From Pseudomonadota bacterium (GTDB taxonomy: Bacteria; BMS3Abin14): 10,210 nucleotides of DNA. Position 1 is the stretch's first letter; every line of letters begins with the position of its first letter. Location of the stretch: positions 1 through 10,210 of the forward strand of contig QIFJ01000055.1 of NCBI GenBank assembly GCA_003229755.1, in the 5' to 3' direction. Below the pieces are notes generated by a model. That model was not told the origin of the DNA and made no database searches. It worked only from the letters and a program-made list of their open reading frames with translations. The translations under genes were made by a program, and so were the position numbers. This document shows, one piece after another, positions 7,279 to 10,210 of this stretch.

Positions 7279-7317
7279 AGTGTCGTAAAAAGTCCATTCA
7301 TGGCTTTTTACGACACT
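7279..7317. repeat. Perfect palindromic hairpin repeat (copy 2) before the propeller gene
   Basis: A perfect 14-base stem, agtgtcgtaaaaag (7279-7292) with ctttttacgacact (7304-7317), encloses an 11-base loop that can pair further (ccat with atgg). It is the same repeat as at 2546-2573, in opposite orientation. It lies 28 bases before the TTG start of the next gene, so it would be in or near that gene's leader. The T-run lies inside the stem on both strands, so it is not a standard terminator. Confidence 0.8.
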
Positions 7318-7345
7318 AAAAACCTGTTGACACTGGAGCCAACAC

Positions 7346-8875
7346 TTGACCCCAGGCACCCTCAGGACCAGTATTCTTTTCTCTGCCATTATTCTTTTCG
7401 GAATAATTGTATCTTCTGCCTTTGCCAGTGAGATAAAACTAAGCCCTGATCCGGGTCAGTATCCGGACAATATCAGGGTTTCTATGGAATTTCCGGAAAA
7501 CTGGGTGGTCTACTATACGCTTGACGGCTCCAATCCAACAGTAAACTCCAGCATATATTCAGCGCCGGTCAAGATCGGTGAGGACACCATACTGAGGTAC
7601 TTTGAGATCAAACCTGGAAGTAAAAGGGGGATCGTCAAAGAAGCCTTTTATGGAATAAGCCCTGATACAACAGATGAGGATGAACTCAGGACGATTACAG
7701 AGCCACCCGGCGGCACTTTTACCGACCGTATCACTGTCAACCTGACCAGTAGGGACCCGGTGGATACAACGCCGCCCGCTATCATTCTCGACCCAACGCC
7801 TGAACGGTACATTGGGGTGGAATCGGCCGAGTATATCGAGGATATCATCCCTCCGGGCACAACCGCCACTCCCCCGGTTACCAGGTCCGATCCACCTGGA
7901 GGGGAGTACTTTCCCCCGGTCGAGGTTCTGCTCTCCACTGAGCCCGGGTCTGAGATCCATTATACGATCGACGGTTCTGACCCTGACCTGAACAGCCCTG
8001 TTTACACTGGGGAGGATATCGTTTTCCTCAGAAGCGGAACCCTCAAATTCTTTGCCGTTGACCGGAAGGGTAACAGGGAGGCGACCCAGGAGCATACATA
8101 CAGCCTTGTGAGCGGTGTTTGGAGAAAATACGCTCGTGGCGTATACCTGATTCCCAGTGCCACGGACGGCAAGGTTTTCTGGATGGGAACAGACACGGGC
8201 CTGATCAGATACCGGGTTGGTTCCGGGTCTAGAAAATTCGTTGGGAAGCGTGAAGGCCTGCTAGGTTCTGAAATAAACGACCTGGTCCTGGACGAGAACG
8301 GTGTTCTCTGGGTAGCAACTGATCTGGGTCTTAACAGGTACATTGATAATGGAAGCTTCATGCGGTTTGACCATGAAGGCGGTCTGCCAGGCAAAGCTGT
8401 GCTGTCCCTGGGCGTGGATATCGACAACACAATATGGGCAGGAACAACGGAAGGGGTCGCTCAGATCAAGGGCGATATTATACTGCAAATTCTGACCGAA
8501 AAAGACGGTTTGATCGATAATACGGTGTTATCTGTTGCCGTAGACGCACTTGGAAACAAGTGGTTCGGAACCTCCAGGGGGCTTGCGAGGTACAACAATG
8601 GCCAATGGAATTACTATACAAGAACAGACGGGCTGATCCACAATGAAGTGAGGGCAGTTGCTGTTGATTCAAAGTGGAACGTCTGGTCCGGCACACCCAG
8701 AGGAATTTCCGTTTATGATGGTACAAACTGGAAGAGTTACACCAGGAAGGATGGCCTCCCAAGCAACTCCATAGTTCTGATCACCCCGGACCCCGATGGA
8801 GATGTATGGGTAGCCACCAGGGCCGGTGTTGTACGGTTCAGTGTTGGAGAATGGATCATGGAGGAATCGCCGTAA
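7346..8875 (+). CDS. Exported two-component-regulator-type propeller protein with chitobiase C-terminal-like domains
   Basis: This 509-residue protein starts at TTG 7346, preceded by GGAG at 7335-7338 with seven bases of spacing. No ATG lies between it and the signal peptide. Residues 5-27 are a signal peptide (hydrophobic core SAIILFGIIVSSAFA, cleavage after AFA). Residues about 37-103 and 181-254 are two CHB_HEX_C-like beta domains (YYTLDGSNPTVNSSIYSAPV; HYTIDGSDPDLNSPVYTGE). A stub between them (EPPGGTFTDRITVNLTS, 119-135) looks like a third that was cut short, followed by a Pro/Thr-rich linker. Residues about 255-509 hold six Reg_prop-like repeats with cores FWMGTDTG, LWVATDLG, IWAGTTEG, KWFGTSRG, VWSGTPRG and VWVATRAG. 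Such propellers usually form the sensor of membrane kinases; here there is no membrane anchor or kinase, so the protein is probably free in the periplasm or outside the cell. Its partner is unknown. Confidence 0.85.
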   Translation: MTPGTLRTSILFSAIILFGIIVSSAFASEIKLSPDPGQYPDNIRVSMEFPENWVVYYTLDGSNPTVNSSIYSAPVKIGEDTILRYFEIKPGSKRGIVKEAFYGISPDTTDEDELRTITEPPGGTFTDRITVNLTSRDPVDTTPPAIILDPTPERYIGVESAEYIEDIIPPGTTATPPVTRSDPPGGEYFPPVEVLLSTEPGSEIHYTIDGSDPDLNSPVYTGEDIVFLRSGTLKFFAVDRKGNREATQEHTYSLVSGVWRKYARGVYLIPSATDGKVFWMGTDTGLIRYRVGSGSRKFVGKREGLLGSEINDLVLDENGVLWVATDLGLNRYIDNGSFMRFDHEGGLPGKAVLSLGVDIDNTIWAGTTEGVAQIKGDIILQILTEKDGLIDNTVLSVAVDALGNKWFGTSRGLARYNNGQWNYYTRTDGLIHNEVRAVAVDSKWNVWSGTPRGISVYDGTNWKSYTRKDGLPSNSIVLITPDPDGDVWVATRAGVVRFSVGEWIMEESP

Positions 8876-8884
8876 TGAATAGAT

Positions 8885-9003
8885 ATTGGAAATTGGATTA
8901 ACCTGGTTGAAGGTTGAAAGTTTAAAGTTGAAAGTAATTACTAAAAACCAACAACTAACAACTTCTAATATCCAATGCTCTAATCTCCAATTTCCATTTT
9001 CCG
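8885..9003. repeat. 7-base repeat block of 17 in-phase units
   Basis: The run reads attggaa, attggat, taacctg, gttgaag, gttgaaa, gtttaaa, gttgaaa, gtaatta, ctaaaaa, ccaacaa, ctaacaa, cttctaa, tatccaa, tgctcta, atctcca, atttcca, ttttccg with no phase slip. The ends are complementary: tggaaattgga (8887-8897) and tccaatttcca (8986-8996). The block can therefore fold on itself, with GTTGAA-type units facing CAAC-type units. No gene or classic terminator is seen between 8876 and 9054. Confidence 0.85.
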
Positions 9004-9019
9004 AAAAATAATACCTAAT

Positions 9020-9048
9020 TTGATTTAATACCTGAATATTATTAGAAT
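9020..9048 (+). promoter_or_regulatory. Candidate promoter directly before the last gene, possibly leaderless
   Basis: TTGATT (9020-9025) and TAGAAT (9043-9048) are separated by 17 bases, matching the sigma-70 consensus at four and five of six positions. The -10 ends six bases before the ATG at 9055. No Shine-Dalgarno sequence is evident. A transcript starting at or beside the ATG is therefore likely if this promoter is real. The surrounding DNA is AT-rich, which raises the chance of a false match. Confidence 0.4.
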
Positions 9049-9054
9049 GTACGG

Positions 9055-10210
9055 ATGATCAAGGACTACCGGATACACGGTGAAATAGGCGCAGACATGG
9101 AGTTCTTCGCAACTCTTTGGGGAGATGATCTGGGTCACCGATATTTTCATGAAGTAACAGAACATGAAGGTGTGCAAATGCACCGGTTTTTCTACGGTGG
9201 GAGCGAATTTCTTCTGGGACCTGAAACTATTACCCATACAGGGAACGGTGGAAGTTTCTGCTCCTATATGTTCGGTGTGGATGAACCCATTGAAGATCTC
9301 GTAAAATCCGACGTGGTCAACAGACTCGTCCTCTTCGGTGCACTGGATGACGACAAGGGAATACGGATCACCGGTAGAACCCGGGGCACAGAGACCTTAA
9401 GAGAAGTTTTTCTGCGCGGTCATGCCGTTTTTAACTATTATTTCTTTATTCATCTGAAAGACGACAGGCCACTGAAGGGACAGCAGGAGGCGATCCTGAA
9501 GGTCCTTGGCAGAACCCTCAAACGGTACCGCTTGAATCTGGAGCTTGATGACTCCAGGATCGCAGAGGAACTTTCCGGCCTTTGGTCGGCTGCCGGAAAG
9601 GCTTTTTTTCTGCTGAGGCTTGTAAATAACTCGCACCTTAAATACTACAAGCAGATGGAGAAACTTTATTCCAACCCGATGGGCACCCCGGATGAGGGAG
9701 TAAGAGAGCTTGAACTACTCGGAAAGGAACTGGGTATAGATCCTTATTCACAGGAACGGATGAAAATAGATATATTGAACCAGCATCCGGAAAACAGGAG
9801 GATATTGGAGGAGTATAAATCGGTTCTCGTGGAAATATGGAAGAGGGACAGCATACTGTTCGATGACCATGCCCGCATGTCCCGTCTCAGGACGTTAGCT
9901 CTTCGTAAGGGGATCCCCTTTAACATGCTGGATTTTCTGGACGAGAAACTCCTTGGTGAAAAGAAGTTCCGCAAGGTTGAAGAACCGGCATACCTGGTGG
10001 AGGCTCGCGGGATCCTGGAAACTATATTCTTCAGAACACAGCAGATGGGAATTCACCTTGAAAAATCGGATCTGATACGTCTCCTTAAGGGCAAGCTTAC
10101 AGCCCTTGAAAACAGGGATCCCTCCTTTGACAGGATACTCATCGACGTGGGCAAGGTGTGCGACGAGCAGAGCACGAAGGCAGGGGATCCCGGGATACTG
10201 GAGGAGTTCG
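9055..10210 (+). CDS. Conserved-looking protein of unknown function, 3' end outside window
   Basis: The frame is open from ATG 9055 through 385 codons to the window edge. An in-frame TAG at 9043 and no other start in between fix the start. The N-terminal 130 residues look like a compact domain with motif-like stretches: RFFYGGSEFLLG (44-55) and GNGGSFCSYMFGV (63-75), followed by VVNRLVLFGA. The rest is charged and mainly helical in character, with no signal peptide or membrane segment, so it is probably cytoplasmic. From memory, the start resembles the uncharacterised TIGR04442 family known from Geobacter and relatives; this is unverified and should be treated as a hint. No catalytic motif is recognised. 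It stands apart from the propeller gene, being separated by a repeat block and having its own candidate promoter. Confidence 0.8.
   Translation, partial: MIKDYRIHGEIGADMEFFATLWGDDLGHRYFHEVTEHEGVQMHRFFYGGSEFLLGPETITHTGNGGSFCSYMFGVDEPIEDLVKSDVVNRLVLFGALDDDKGIRITGRTRGTETLREVFLRGHAVFNYYFFIHLKDDRPLKGQQEAILKVLGRTLKRYRLNLELDDSRIAEELSGLWSAAGKAFFLLRLVNNSHLKYYKQMEKLYSNPMGTPDEGVRELELLGKELGIDPYSQERMKIDILNQHPENRRILEEYKSVLVEIWKRDSILFDDHARMSRLRTLALRKGIPFNMLDFLDEKLLGEKKFRKVEEPAYLVEARGILETIFFRTQQMGIHLEKSDLIRLLKGKLTALENRDPSFDRILIDVGKVCDEQSTKAGDPGILEEF

Noticed and set aside
6889..7288. Overlapping plus-strand open frames of 71 and 116 codons in the divergent spacer
   Set aside because: They read through heptad blocks and the MITE-like element, giving low-complexity translations without plausible starts.
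7279..7317. Intrinsic terminator
   Set aside because: The T-run is part of the stem and no U-tract follows the hairpin; the same element occurs over the kinase start, which favours a dispersed repeat.
7559..8095. Minus-strand open frame (178 codons) opposite the propeller gene
   Set aside because: The plus strand shows clear domains there; the antisense product has no family-like features.
1..10210. tRNA, rRNA, transposase or phage genes
   Set aside because: None was recognised on either strand.

Overview
The window comes from a bacterial chromosome of roughly balanced base composition. Its gene set is a methyl-accepting chemotaxis protein, a periplasmic ligand-binding protein paired with a large hybrid histidine kinase, a secreted propeller protein and a Geobacter-like unknown protein. 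Together with dispersed palindromes in the spacers, this fits a Desulfobacterota-type (former Deltaproteobacteria) organism. That placement is inference from gene content, not a proven taxonomy.

Layout. Positions 1-795 hold the 3' end of an MCP gene. Positions 796-1242 are a spacer filled with degenerate 7-base repeats, followed by a good extended -10 promoter. Positions 1243-2409 encode an LivJ-type substrate-binding protein. A 147-base gap rich in hairpins separates it from a hybrid histidine kinase at 2557-5685 (two membrane segments, PAS, GAF, PAS, HisKA, HATPase, receiver). The kinase start codon lies inside a palindromic repeat. On the minus strand, 5756-6871 encodes a glucose-dehydrogenase-like medium-chain dehydrogenase that appears to have lost its catalytic zinc ligands. 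A 470-base divergent spacer carries 7-base repeats in inverted orientation, a decayed MITE-like element and a second copy of the palindromic repeat. Positions 7346-8875 encode an exported protein with chitobiase-C-terminal-like domains and a Reg_prop propeller. After another block of 7-base repeats, an open gene of unknown function runs from 9055 off the end of the window.

How the genes work together. The binding protein and kinase most likely form one sensory unit: ligand capture in the periplasm, then signalling through the kinase. The MCP and the propeller protein are also signal-related, but nothing shows that they share a pathway with it. The dehydrogenase and the last gene each have a plausible promoter only 6-7 bases before the ATG and no clear ribosome binding site, so they may be read from leaderless transcripts.

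The most unusual signal is non-coding. Every spacer between separate transcription units carries degenerate repeats with a strict period of 7, often staying in phase while the motif itself changes. The one gap without them lies between the binding protein and the kinase, the likely operon, and it holds a run of hairpins instead.
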